Shown: piece after piece, positions 32,218 to 43,329 of the stretch
Layout: every line of letters begins with the position of its first letter
Numbering within the stretch: the stretch's first letter is position 1
Source: Pseudorasbora parva
Taxonomy: Eukaryota; Chordata; Actinopteri; Cypriniformes; Gobionidae
DNA length: 64,000 nucleotides
Assembly (NCBI RefSeq): GCF_024679245.1
Contig: NC_090173.1
Span: 13,013,513 to 13,077,512 of the forward strand
Direction of reading: 5' to 3'
The notes under the pieces: generated by a model
What the model was told of the DNA's origin: nothing
Seen by the model: the letters and a program-made list of their open reading frames with translations, nothing else
Databases searched by the model: none
Made by a program: the position numbers and the translations under genes

Positions 32218-33308
32218 AGGTGCACTATGCAGCTTTTGTCCACTGGAGGGCGCCTATGCAAAACAAATGCGTAGTTTGATGACGCAACGTGTGAGCGCAG
32301 CATCTTGGGAGATGTGGTCTTCTCATCACAGCCGGTGAAAAATAGGACTCGGGCAGAAATCACGTTCATGCATGCGGTTATTAACGTTACTGTAGTCTAA
32401 AGCAGAGCAGGACCGAGTGTTATGGACCTGAGCAAAGCTGCTGGAGCGATTGTTAAACAAATACCCGCCTCGCAAATACCGGGACTTTTATTATGACGGG
32501 ACGGGACTCATTTGCCGGGCGCCTGCACAGATCTGCTCTTCCGGTTATGATTTTGAGGTAATGGAGCTCTGTTTATCATATTAGATACATTTAAGTGTGT
32601 TTAAAACGATGTTATGACGTTACGCCGTGCGTTCACTTGTTCACACTGCTAAGAGTAAAGCGCTCCTGCCAAATAAAAGCTGAAACCGAGGGTAACGCAG
32701 ATATGACGCAATTGACAGGCGACTCCCTCAAATGCAATGCTGCAACGTCCCTGTCCTTAGTTAAAATAGCAATTTTCTCACAATTTACAAATAGTTGGTG
32801 TGACGACTCCTGTGTTTAGTGGGGTTTCCCCAGGCTGAGGAGGCTGGTTTGCTGGCTCCGCCCTCAACTGGCTGTTCTCAGATAGCTTGATTAAGCACAC
32901 CTGTTGCTGACATCCTGTTGGGCCTGGTTAAAAGGAGTCTGAGGAAAAGGCCCAAAGGCGTGGCAGGCTGGACTTGATTACTGTTTTGCGTTTGTTTGAC
33001 TTTGTTTCTTTGGTACATCCAACACTACAACAGCACATTACCCTTTCATGCATTCCTTACACAACACACTGATTCCTGACTGTTACACTTAATACTGTTT
33101 CTTTTCTGTATAGTTCTATTTTGTTAATAAATTTCGTATTTTATTTCGGCTTTCGTGTGTGTCCCAATCTTTGTTGCGTCCCTATGAGCCACGGGGCGTA
33201 ACAGTTGGAAACATCTGGGATATTGTAGGTACTCAACTGAACAAAATATATAACACTGGCCTAGTGGTTTTTGGATATTTTACTGCAAAAATACTACATA
33301 GTGCACCT
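32218..33308. mobile_element. TTAA-flanked DNA transposon (Kolobok-like)
   Basis: Ends AGGTGCACTATG and CATAGTGCACCT are perfect 12-bp inverted repeats flanked by TTAA on both sides (32214-32217, 33309-33312). TTAA targets occur in Kolobok and piggyBac; the AGG…CCT ends favour Kolobok. Without the solo LTR it carries inside, the element is about 0.7 kb and non-coding. Confidence 0.75.
32799..33203 (+). mobile_element. Solo LTR (405 bp)
   Basis: TGTGACGACTCC…GGGCGTAACA with a perfect 5-bp target duplication GTTGG (32794-32798, 33204-33208). An AATAAA signal lies at about 33126 and a TTAAAAGG promoter-like motif near 32928. The internal part of the retrotransposon was lost by LTR-LTR recombination. 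It is unrelated by eye to the LTRs at 13045 and 21994. Confidence 0.85.
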
Positions 33309-33459
33309 TTAATGAATAGAAAGTTCAATGGACAGCATTTATTCGCATTTATTAAATAAATTATTATCTTTTGTAATATTAAAAATATCACTTGTGATCA
33401 ATTTAATGCATGTCTGATCAACAAAAGTATTAATTTCTCTCTTTTTTAAATTTACCACA

Positions 33460-33801
<342 letters not shown>

Positions 33802-34100
33802 CATTGCATAAAATCTATGGAGTCTTAATGCACAAGTGTTTGTAGTATATAAGCCAATCATAAAATTGGCACAAAAATAGGAGAATAATATTAAAAATAT
33901 TAATTATTGGTTATTGTTCAGCAGTGTATTTGATATCTTGCCCAATTAAAAGCAAGAGATGTGATAAATTATATTGGTCCAAAAATAAATAAATGGTATT
34001 ACGACCTTTCTGTCCCCCTCACTTCTGAAAAGATGGCTACGCCCCTGGGAACAGCTCTTCATCGCTAAACACGGCCCTGAATAAATGAGATCTAACTTAC

Positions 34101-34152
34101 CATCAGCGATCATCAGTAATACTGACACCAAAACACAATTCGGTAGACGCAT
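34101..34152 (-). CDS. Ig-superfamily gene: signal-peptide exon
   Basis: On the minus strand ATG at 34152 opens MRLPNCVLVSVLLMIAD followed by one base of a glycine codon and a strong donor (ATGGTAAGTTA). Seventeen codons with a basic second residue and a hydrophobic core (VLVSVLLMIA) are a classical secretory signal. The exon ends in phase 1, and the V exon at 6139 starts in phase 1 to give …MIAD-G-FIVKG…. The match of phase, orientation and order supports them as one gene, with a ~28 kb intron. Alternatively this exon could serve another Ig gene copy. ISRE-type and CRE-type motifs lie 106-148 bp upstream. Confidence 0.65.
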
Positions 34153-34257
34153 CTTCAAATGAAAGAAAATCATAGCTGCTGGCCGCAAATTACAGCAGAT
34201 ATTCGCCTACTGCTGATTAATGCTGCTCCTGTAATGCGGCAGATCGAGCGCTTGCTT

Positions 34258-34298
34258 CCTTTCACTCTCAGTTTTACTTTCACTTCTACATTACGTCA
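34258..34298 (-). promoter_or_regulatory. ISRE/IRF motif with adjacent CRE-like site
   Basis: The minus strand reads GTGAAAGTAAAACT followed by GAGAGTGAAAG, i.e. GAAA-NN-AAAA plus a further GAAA, one mismatch from the IRF consensus GAAANNGAAA. TGACGTAA (34291-34298) lies just upstream. The position 106-148 bp before the signal-peptide ATG fits a proximal promoter and suggests interferon-responsive expression, as expected for a B7-like gene. Confidence 0.5.
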
Positions 34299-34409
34299 GA
34301 GTCGAGTCAGATAGTTATTTATGAAATGTAGGCATATAAGCAGGACAATAAACACTTCAGCAAGATAACTGATCAAGCCGAGAGAAAATAATTAATTATC
34401 ATTATAGTT

Positions 34410-34412
<3 letters not shown>

Positions 34413-34467
<55 letters not shown>
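34413..34467. repeat. (AT)n microsatellite
   Basis: About 27 TA units next to the third copy of the dispersed repeat. Confidence 0.95.
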
Positions 34468-34470
<3 letters not shown>

Positions 34471-34810
34471 TATATTTTAAAATGCAATTTATTCCTGTGA
34501 TCAAAGCTGAATTTTCAGCATCATTACTTCAGTCTTCAGTGTCAAATGATCCTACAGAAATCATTCAGCTATGATGGTTTGATGCTCAACTAACATTTAT
34601 GATTATTATAAATATTGAAAATATTTGTGTACTATTTTTTTTGTCCACTATTATTTAATGAATAGAAAGTTAAAAAAGAACAGCATTTATCTGAAATATA
34701 AAGTTTTTGCAACATTATAAATGTCTATACTGTCACTTGATCAATTTAATGCATCCTTGCTGAATAAATGTATTCATTTATTTATGTTCTCCCCCTGTTA
34801 TGAAGTTATA
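34440..34810 (+). repeat. Dispersed AT-rich repeat, copy 3
   Basis: Same landmarks and orientation as 31885-33450: TTTATTCCTGTGATCAAAGC, AATGAATAGAAAGTTAAA, CAATTTAATGCATCCTTGC. Confidence 0.75.
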
Positions 34811-35553
34811 TTACATTTTATTAATACTTCACAGTATTGCAGTTTTTTTAATAACATAAATGCAGCCTTCAATCTTAGATAAATTAATCCAGATATTTTA
34901 ATCCAGTCGCAAATTTGTTTGAAGAACCAAATTAGCCGAGATCAGTTATCACAATTTGAAGATCTGGGATCTGTCAAATCATTTTAGATGTATTAAGCGA
35001 GGTAAAAAGGAACGGACCCCTGTATACCGCACACAGATTTGCTAACAATGTATTATTAAACAATATAATAAATTAATGTAAGGCACAAAAAAGTGATTAA
35101 GAATACAGTATACAAAAAATGAGCATGGGGTGTATGTTGATGCAGAGCTGCATCATCTGAAGACCTCGCAGGAGTTGTCTCTTCACAGGTGTTGGTCATC
35201 TGCAGTCTTTATGAGGGCCTGGATCCACGCTGGAGCTCATGTACTTCCTCGATTACCTCAGTATGGGTATCCAGAGATAAAACAGAACAGGAATATAATT
35301 TAATAAAATAAAGAGATGCGTCTTTAATCCAAGGGCGTAGGTTTGGTCTCAGCTTTGGTGGGGACATCCCAACAGGTTTGCCCAGATTATATAGTCTATT
35401 TTTTATGTTACAGAGTATGAAAATGCACCATAGTTTATTAATAAGTCTATTAATTTATGACGCTCTTCAGTTCAAATTATCCAGTACCAAAATAATAATA
35501 AAACAAAATACTCTTTAATTTTCAAGTTCATAAATGATTTTCAAAACTGATTT

Positions 35554-35636
<83 letters not shown>

Positions 35637-35872
35637 ATTTTCAATATAAACAATATTAAAAGTTATTTTAGACTGATATATTTTTTTTTTTACCTCTTAT
35701 CACAGTATTGGGCATGTCAGCGATTAGTAACATCTTTAGCTTTGATGCATTGTTAGTTTTTGTACAGGATACATTTTTCTTCCTCCCTCATTTACAGTTC
35801 GTGGCTGTTTTTGTCCCATTAACTTCCATTTTAGCCTCATTTTTTTATTGGAAAGCCATGACACCATATAAC
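34811..35872. other. Gene-free stretch with (AC)n
   Basis: Contains (AC)n at 35559-35634. Around 35336-35400 lies a short segment related to that at 38725-38760 and 39157-39190 (GGTGGGGACA… / GCGTCCCC…CCTACGCCC), the target of the TRIM insertion. Confidence 0.4.
35559..35634. repeat. (AC)n microsatellite
   Basis: About 38 AC units. Confidence 0.95.
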
Positions 35873-36850
35873 CTCCTGGGACCCAGAAAAAAAAAGTTTT
35901 TTGAATTTTGTATTTTTTCATGTCATTAGATTGTTTAGAGCATAAGAAACAAATGGACAGATACTTTTTTTGGAAAATTATATTATATTCATATTTTATG
36001 ATATGTCCTCTGTAGTTGACACCAGGACTCAGTTGTTACATTTTTTTAATGAAATGATATTGCATGTATAGGCAAAAACAATGGGATTTATTTTTAATTC
36101 ACGAATACATGTTTAAGTTTCAGGATTTTTTTAAAACCAACTTTTTTTAAAGATGATTCTGAGCTATGTTAAAAAAGATATAACTGAATGCTTTGACATA
36201 CCATCTTACTTTATGCAATATGTGGGTAAAATGGCCATACTTGGATTTTCCCATTCAATACAATGTATCGGTATATTGCATCTAATTTGCATATTATTAT
36301 GTTCTTGGTGCAACATGTAATGAAAAAAAGAAGTGTAATAAGGGGAGTAATAATGGGCAACATTTTCAAAATAATATGTAATATTTTATAGGAATACTGA
36401 TATGTAATTTATTTTTCTATTTACTTGTTGTGTCTCCAAAATGCCTTATAAACATGATTTAAGTCCCAGTGTCCTCTACAGTGGACATTTATGAAATCAA
36501 TGCCCTGTTTTGTAACATAGAGTCATATTTAGATTAGAAACCCCATAGCATTTTCCTGAGATGTTGATTTATAACAAACAATTAGAAAATTAATCAGATT
36601 TAAATTATAATTACAAAATATGATCATATTTCCATAAGAGTGCTAAACATTACTGTCAGCCATTTTTAAAGACCAAGAAGTTGTTGTTGTCCTGGTGACA
36701 CCTCCAAACATTTGGTATCTTTGCAAAGCCCTGAATGTGCTCTATAAAGGACATCCTGACTCAAAACTGTGACGTGTGTGATATCACAGAAACTCACTAA
36801 AATATAATGTCCACTACAGTGGACAAAAGTCTATTACTGGGTCCCAGGAG
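35873..36850. mobile_element. TIR element with perfect 14-bp ends
   Basis: CTCCTGGGACCCAG at 35873-35886 and its exact complement at 36837-36850. Subterminal motifs CTACAGTGGACA recur near 36475 and 36810. No target duplication is legible and no transposase is present. Confidence 0.65.
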
Positions 36851-36963
36851 GATCACAAATTCTTGGTTGTTGGTGGTTTTCCCTTTTTGGGAAGAGGTAA
36901 AATGTGTAATTTTTACAGTTGATAACATGGTGGCACCATTAACCCTTTAGATAGGCCTGTGCT

Positions 36964-37352
<389 letters not shown>

Positions 37353-37766
37353 TTCTGGCTTTTGTATAGGGTATAACAACTGCATATAAATGAGGGAGAA
37401 AAAACATGTTAATCTGATGCTGCACACAAACTAACAATGCTTAAAAGCCAGTGTTGTTACTAATCTTTGACATGCTGTGATAAAATGTCAAAAAATATCC
37501 AGTCCACAATTTTTATATTGAAAATAAGTTATTTTGTGTGCATGTTTTTCTTCCCCAAAATCAGTTTTGAATCTGTTTTTGAAAATAATTTATGAACTTA
37601 CAATAACATAAGAGTGATAAGAGTGACAATTAAACAATGACAACAGCTCAACAATAAACAATCAAGTATATAAACTTGCAACAGAGCACATTTTATATTA
37701 TTTTACATTTGATTATTTTATTTATTTCTAAAGAACTCTTTAGTAGCCTATATTGGTGTACTTTAA

Positions 37767-38019
37767 AGGGATAGTTCACCCAAAAATGAAAATTCTGTCA
37801 TCATTTACTCGCCCTCATGATGTTCCAAACCTGTATGAGTTTCTTTCTTCTGCTGAACACATATTTTGAAGAAAGTAACCTGGTTTGGGGACACCATTTA
37901 CTTCCACGGTAGGAATGTGTCTTCCTATGTATTCAACATAAAGAAATGCATGCAAGTTTGCAAACCCTTGAGGGTGAGGAACTTATGACAGATTTTAAAT
38001 TTTTGGGTGCACTGTCTCT
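37767..38019. mobile_element. TTAA-flanked MITE
   Basis: Starts AGGGATAGTTCACCC after TTAA and ends GGGTGCACTGTCTCT before TTAA (38020-38023). The body (AAAATGAAAATTCTGTCATC) is a very common fish repeat; a fragment in reverse lies at 55281-55325. Confidence 0.7.
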
Positions 38020-38773
38020 TTAAGCAGTCATTCCGACCCACTAACCACTTACACTTACTGACAAATCTGAAATTCAAAAATGTTAAATTTTCTTTATTCA
38101 TTTACTATTATAACTATATTATTATGTAATTATTTGTCCTATTTTAATCTAAATATTTTTTAAATATCAAACTACTAACATTAATTAGGCTATAATCTAT
38201 TAATTAACCGGTCTAATGTCTAGAAAAATAAGTCTGCCAAGCTCTGATAATGTATGGAATAATATATGAATATATTATTCATTTAAAAAAAAACAATAGG
38301 CCTACTTTTGGATGTGTCTGTCATTGCATGCTTTTAGTCAGACAGTCTGAGACACTGAAATGCTTCTCTGCAAAGTGTGCAGTTCGCCTTAGGTCCATCG
38401 TGAGTTACTGGACAAACTCACTGACACCTTTTTTTCTATTCAGCCCTATATCAGGAAATTCTCTTGAGTTCATACGGTGGACACGAGCTGGACATGTTTT
38501 TTAAAAACCGCGCAGGTTTCCAGCGCATGCTCTCTAGACTTCGTCGCTATGGCAGCAAAGCCGCTAAAACGTAATCTTGTGGGACGCGTTATTTTGCTTG
38601 TAAATAATGGACGATTCCGTATTTCAAGGGACTGGCAACCGTTTCATTTGTTTTGTCCTGGCCGTCGGAATCGATCCATATAGCAGCACGAAGGAGTTCG
38701 CTAAAATATTGGTGGGGACAATTTTGCCATCTTAAAATATTGATTGGGACTAGTACCTAGTGTAACCCCTACT

Positions 38774-38847
38774 GCTCGGACCGGGACTCGAACCCGGGTC
38801 CACCGGCATGAGAGTCGGACGCTCTAACAAGGAGGCTAAAGGCTGCA
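38774..38847 (-). other. tRNA-like segment in the 3' LTR of the TRIM
   Basis: The same sequence as at 38993-39066, shifted by 219 bp: CCGGG-TTCGAGT-CCCGG T-arm, a box B matching GGTTCGANTCC, a CTCTCAT anticodon-loop position and a D-arm-like TTAGCCTCC…TTAGAGC. Confidence 0.6.
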
Positions 38848-38960
38848 ACCTCTAGCGTCAGTCGCTAGAGCGTCTCTTGAGGTCAGAGGAGTGAGGTTTA
38901 CTCGCACAGCAACTTCTACTAGCTGTCCTCCGTTACACTCACCCCCCAAACCTCACTCCC

Positions 38961-38978
38961 ATCCGGGTCACGGCACCA
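38961..38978 (-). promoter_or_regulatory. Primer binding site matching tRNA-His
   Basis: The minus strand reads TGGTGCCGTGACCCGGAT one base after the 5' LTR end. It complements the 3' end of vertebrate tRNA-His including CCA, with one mismatch in the first 17 positions (from my knowledge of that tRNA). Confidence 0.7.
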
Positions 38979-38992
38979 ATGTAACCCCTACT

Positions 38993-39066
38993 GCTCGGAC
39001 CGGGACTCGAACCCGGGTCCACCGGCATGAGAGTCGGACGCTCTAACAAGGAGGCTAAAGGCTGCA
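38993..39066 (-). other. tRNA-like segment in the 5' LTR of the TRIM
   Basis: On the minus strand a tRNA-shaped order can be traced: D-arm-like TTAGCCTCCTTGTTAGAGC, anticodon loop CTCTCAT (CTC at the anticodon position), a short variable region, and a perfect five-pair T-arm CCGGG-TTCGAGT-CCCGG. The 3' acceptor half TCCGAGC has no partner upstream, and the anticodon stem has two mismatches, so it is not a functional tRNA gene. Box B is intact; box A is partial. Confidence 0.6.
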
Positions 39067-39879
39067 ACCTCTAGCGTCAGTCGATAGAGCGTCTCTTGAG
39101 GTCAGAGGAGTGAGGTTTACTCGCACAGCAACTTCTACTAGCTGGCCTCCGTTACACTAGCGTCCCCCCCCCTAAACCTACGCCCATGCTTTAATCTAGA
39201 TTTAAACCTGGGAGAGTGAGTCTGAGCGCCAAACATTATCAGGAAGGCTGTTCCATAGTTTTGGAGCCAAATGTGAAAAAGCTCTCCCTCCTTTAGTGGA
39301 CTTAGATATCCTAGGTACTACCAGACGCCCAGAGTTTTGTGATCGTAAAGAGCATGATAGTTATAAGGCGATAGAAGATCAGTTAAATACACAGGAGCTA
39401 AACCATTTAGGGCCTTTATAGGTCAGTAACATTACTTCAAAATTGACACAGAACTTAATTGGTAACCAGAGTAGAGAGGATAAAATTGGTGTTATGTGAT
39501 CATATTTTCTTGACTAGTAAGAACTCTTAGCAGCTGCATTTTGGACTAATTGTAGCTTGTTTATTGAGGATGCAGGACAACCGTAATCTAGAGGTCATTG
39601 ATGCATGAACTAACTTTTCTGCATCAGAAACAGATAGCTTGTTCTGTATAGCTTGACAATGTTTTTGTAACATTTGAAATATGTTTCTTGAAAAACAATT
39701 TGCAGTCTAATATAACACCCAGGTCTTAACATCTTTCTAAGTGCACATTATATTCTAAGAGATTTTGTTTACAGGTATTTGGTCCAATAAGTAATACCTC
39801 AGTCTATTTAAAAGGAGAACATTTTTCTCCACACATAATGCTTAGAATTAAGGCCAAGCAGTTCTATATTGGTCTCATT

Positions 39880-41150
39880 AAACCAGAGAATCTTATTTCT
39901 CACCATCTTGGAGTCCGGTGTCGAGTCAGTGTTTTTTTTAGCAAACATTCATGTGTCTTGCACTGAGGAGAGGCTTCCGTTGGGCCACTCTGCCACAAAG
40001 CCCCAACTGGTGGAGGGCTCCAGTGATGGTTGACTTTCTACAGCTTTCTCCCATCTCCCAACTGCATCTCTGGAGCTCAGCCACAGTGATCTTTGGGTTC
40101 TTCTTCACCTCTTTCACAAAGGCTCTTCTCCCCCGATAGCTCAGTTTGGCCGGACAGCCAGCTCTAGGAAGGGTTACATTTACATTTTACATTTAATCAT
40201 TTAGCAGACACCTTTATCCAAAGTGACTTACAAAAAAGGAGAGCAATAGAAGCAACTAAACAAACAACGGCAACAGCCTGCAAGTGCTGTACAAAGTCTC
40301 AGTTAATCGTGCACAGTACACAAACAATTATTTTATGTATTTTTTTAAACAAATAAACACAAAATTTAATTGGATGGTTAAGTGCTAGTTTTTATTGGTC
40401 AGGTGCAGCTGGAAAAAATGTGTCTTAACATGTTTTTTTGAAAATGGCTTCAGACTCGGCTGCTCAAATTAAGATAGGCAGGTCATTCCACCAGGTGAGA
40501 GTGGTCCAGGAAAAAGTCTGTGAGAGTGATTTCATGCCTCTTTGGGATGGAACCACAAGGTGTTGTTCACTTGCAGAACACAAGCTTCTGGAGAGTGTGT
40601 AAATCTGAAGAAGCGAGTTTAGGTATATTGGTGCAGAGCCGGTGGTTGCTTTGTAGGCAAGCACCAGTGCCTTGAATTTGATGCGAGCAGCCGTTGGCAG
40701 CCAGTACAAACTGGCTCTGTCTTTGAACTCTGGTAGCAGTTCCTTTGACCGCATAATTCTCATTTTCTCTGACATTCACTGTGAGCTGTAAGGTCTTATA
40801 TAGACAGGTGTGTGGCTTTCCTAATCAAGTCCAATCAATATAATCAAACACAGCCTGACTCAAATGAAGGTGTAGAACCACCTCAAGGATGATCAGAAGA
40901 AATGGACAGCACCTGAGTTTAATGAGTGTCAGAGCAAAGGGTCTGAATATTTAGGACCATGTGATATTTCAGTTTTTCTATTTTAATAAATCTGCAAAAA
41001 TGCCAACAATTCTGTGTTTTTCTGTCAATATGAGGTGCTGTGTGTACAATAATTAAAAAAAAAAAAGACCTTAAATGATTTTAGCAAATGGTTGCAATAT
41101 AACAAAGAGTGAAACATTTAAGGGGGTCTGAATACTTTCCGTACCCACTG
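39880..41150 (-). mobile_element. Tc1-like element, interrupted
   Basis: The right end GAATACTTTCCGTACCCACTG followed by TA is the terminal repeat of a fish Tc1 family. The transposase N-terminus (MSEKMRIMRSKELLPEFKDR) starts at 40775 on the minus strand and is cut by an L2 tail at about 40710. The catalytic part continues at 40176-39880 in antisense to AGGCTCTTCTCCCCCGATAG. The left terminal repeat is missing. Confidence 0.75.
40177..40710 (-). mobile_element. L2 LINE 3' fragment inside Tc1
   Basis: Minus strand: end of ORF2 (LYWLPTAARIKFKALVLAYK, TWWNDLPILI) and the TAAATGTAAA-type tail with the GTAAGTCACTTTGGATAAA signature. It interrupts the Tc1 transposase between residues ~22 and the catalytic core. 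Confidence 0.85.
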
Positions 41151-41269
41151 TATGGTAGCCAAAGCAAAAGATAATAGTTTATTTTTTTGTTTTATTATAT
41201 CTGAGAGCGTAACATTTAATTGTGTTATGTTTATCGCTTCAAATGAACTCTGTCCTGTTTTCTGAGTAA

Positions 41270-41560
41270 CAGTAATAATATCTCAATAGAAAGTTGCAAC
41301 ACCGCCGCCACAACCAATCAGATGGGGCTCATGAGTATAACAGTAGCCTGGTGGAGTAGACTCATTAAGACCGAAATAATCAATAGGTTTAAGCCAGGTT
41401 TCAGTCAGACAGATTGCATCAAAGCTATTATCTGTGATCATTTCATTTACAATACCTTTAGGTGTGAGCGATCTAATGTTAAGGAACCCTAGTTTTAGAG
41501 AATATTTTTGTTCATTTCTTTTAAGATTATCTGGTTTAATAGTGATCAGATTTTATCTAG
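41270..41560 (-). pseudogene. LINE APE-domain fragment
   Basis: Antisense to a TETWL-like segment of the endonuclease: the minus strand encodes a piece with a LTETWLKP…GLNEST…GYCYTHEPH-like pattern, broken by stops. It belongs to the esterase-type LINE around it. Confidence 0.5.
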
Positions 41561-41577
41561 ATTCTACAGAGGATTTA

Positions 41578-43225
41578 GCCTGACAAGCCAGACCCACATC
41601 AAGATGTTTGGTCTGGAAACGCACTATTGACAGGGCTCAATCCTAGGGGCGGGATAAACGGTTGTCTTTTAAACTCCCTCTGCACGCGATAGGATAGCGC
41701 TACACCAACCAGAGCAAAGAAGGTGAAGCAGAGCTCATTGACAGATTAAACTTTCACCGTATCCGGTCGGCAAAACTCCGAACACATCTTCCCTTCTTAA
41801 GAATGACTTCAGTGCCGTTCTTTGTTCTTTTCTCAAAGAAAAGCTCAACTCCAAGTTAGGGCTGAATGATATATCATTATCGTATCTATATCTAGATATG
41901 AACTTTCAAGATATTACTATCAAAAAAAGCAACGATATAGACTTCCCCTCTCCGCGCTCGCCCTGCATACAACTCTGGCAGTCACAACAAACATCAGTTT
42001 TACGAGTGAATGCACCGCTAAAGCCAGCATGCACACACTACCAGGGACATGGAAACTATATCATGAGAGGGGGGGCGGCGTTTCCATGGTGACGCGTCAT
42101 TGCTTGTCACGTGACACACCGCAGCAGCAACAACGCTGAATGAATGATGATTTGCTTTTGTCATTTTTCCTTTTTTATTCAGAATATTCACAAATGTGTT
42201 AGCTATGGCATGACATATCTGGTATTCCGATTGTCAAATACATGCAAGTGGAAGTATATTGTTGTTTAAACCCCTTTATAACGATCGCGTTAGTTGAGCT
42301 GTATGCGCGATGGATGGGCGGCGCCATGTTAGTTTGTGCCGCAGACGCAGTTCAGAGAATCGGATCTGTTGGATTTCAACATGTGAATTCATCCATTTCT
42401 CCCGAAATACTTAAACGTACATGGCTGGTGAACTGGGAATAGAATAGAGTAAACATTGAAGTTACTTACACAATGTGTATCTGATTTGAATAAAACGTGT
42501 CGAATTATAATAGAAAGGATTATTATAACCTCTTCCATAGACATCAGTGTGTATTTTACAAACTCTAAATGTATAGTTTTTTTAGTACTTATGTGAATTT
42601 ATATGTTTGAAACGTAAAATAAACAGTATGTGGATGAAAAACACTGAAAAGTTGTGATATATGACAGCTCTGAGCGCGCCTGTCTCTGGCTAAATTCAAC
42701 ATTTGGATTTAGCAGTTGATCATGTGATGCACTTGATCATTCGCTCCAGGGACCAGCCTAGACTGATTACATCTGTGTGATCGTACGTGCGAAAGGCTTA
42801 AAAACAATACATTTTCTGACACAAATTTTTGAAATGTAGACTTAAATCTTTTTATTTTTCTGAGAAATGCTTAGTTTTCAACGAACACGTAGTCATATCG
42901 AATTGTATCGATATCAAGATATCTGGCATGAAAATCGAGATATGAAATTTTGTCCATATCGTTCAGGCCTACTCCAAGTCTTCCAGAGTCGTGGTCAAAG
43001 CTGATTCGAAAGACTGCCATTCGCCAGCTTCTATGCTTACTAGTAGCACGCAAGCGCAACTCGGCCATCATTATGTTAAGCCCCGCCCACTGACTCTCTA
43101 CACGGTGTGATTGGCCTGACCAGAGTTTGGCTTTTACAGCTCAGAAGTCTATTGAGAGTTGCTAGACGACACTCGCGGCAGAATAGATTTGCTGCCGCTA
43201 GGGTGCGTCTAGATTTCTAGGCTAT
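41578..43225 (-). repeat. Dispersed repeat, copy B, split by hAT
   Basis: The right part (42972-43225) is the reverse complement of 325-570. The left part (41578-41856) begins TAGCCTGACAAGCCAGACCC, the right edge ends TTTCTAGGCTA, which suggests short inverted ends TAGCCT. A hAT element sits inside. The host LINE continues on both sides. Confidence 0.65.
41857..42971. mobile_element. hAT-type element
   Basis: Perfect 8-bp target duplication CTCCAAGT (41849-41856, 42972-42979) and ends TAGGGCTGAATGATATA / ATATCGTTCAGGCCTA. 1115 bp, no transposase; GATATC-rich subterminal regions. Distinct from the hATs at 1489 and 1706. Confidence 0.9.
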
Positions 43226-43329
43226 ACAGTAGAGGATTTTGACCTCAAAATTGATGGAAAAGACACAGTTTCTATACAATGCACTACAGAACAATGACGT
43301 GTATTTTGACTTACTAGTCATACGGTGCA

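Larger units (their letters stand above)
31885..33450 (+). repeat. Dispersed AT-rich repeat, copy 1, split by a TTAA element
   Basis: Segments 31900-32217 and 33309-33450 form one copy of a family (CACCAAGGCTGCATTTATG, TTTATTCCTGTGATCAAAGC, ATGAATAGAAAGTTCAA, TTTAATGCATGTCTGATCA). Other copies lie at 33460-33685 (inverted) and 34440-34810 (direct). No coding capacity. Confidence 0.75.
38761..39156 (-). mobile_element. TRIM-like LTR element with tRNA-like sequence in its LTRs
   Basis: 396 bp in total: two 177-bp direct repeats (38761-38937, 38980-39156; two mismatches) around a 42-bp core. Each repeat begins TGTAAC and ends GTTACA. A 4-bp duplication CTAG flanks the element (38757-38760, 39157-39160). 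On the minus strand the core starts one base after the 5' repeat with a tRNA-His-type primer site and ends in a purine-rich tract before the 3' repeat. Terminal direct repeats, primer site, purine tract and no coding capacity define a TRIM (terminal-repeat retrotransposon in miniature). Each repeat holds a tRNA-like segment with box B. Confidence 0.75.

Noticed and set aside
38774..39066. Pair of functional tRNA genes
   Set aside because: The acceptor stem cannot pair, the anticodon stem has mismatches, and both copies lie at identical positions in terminal repeats of an LTR-type element.
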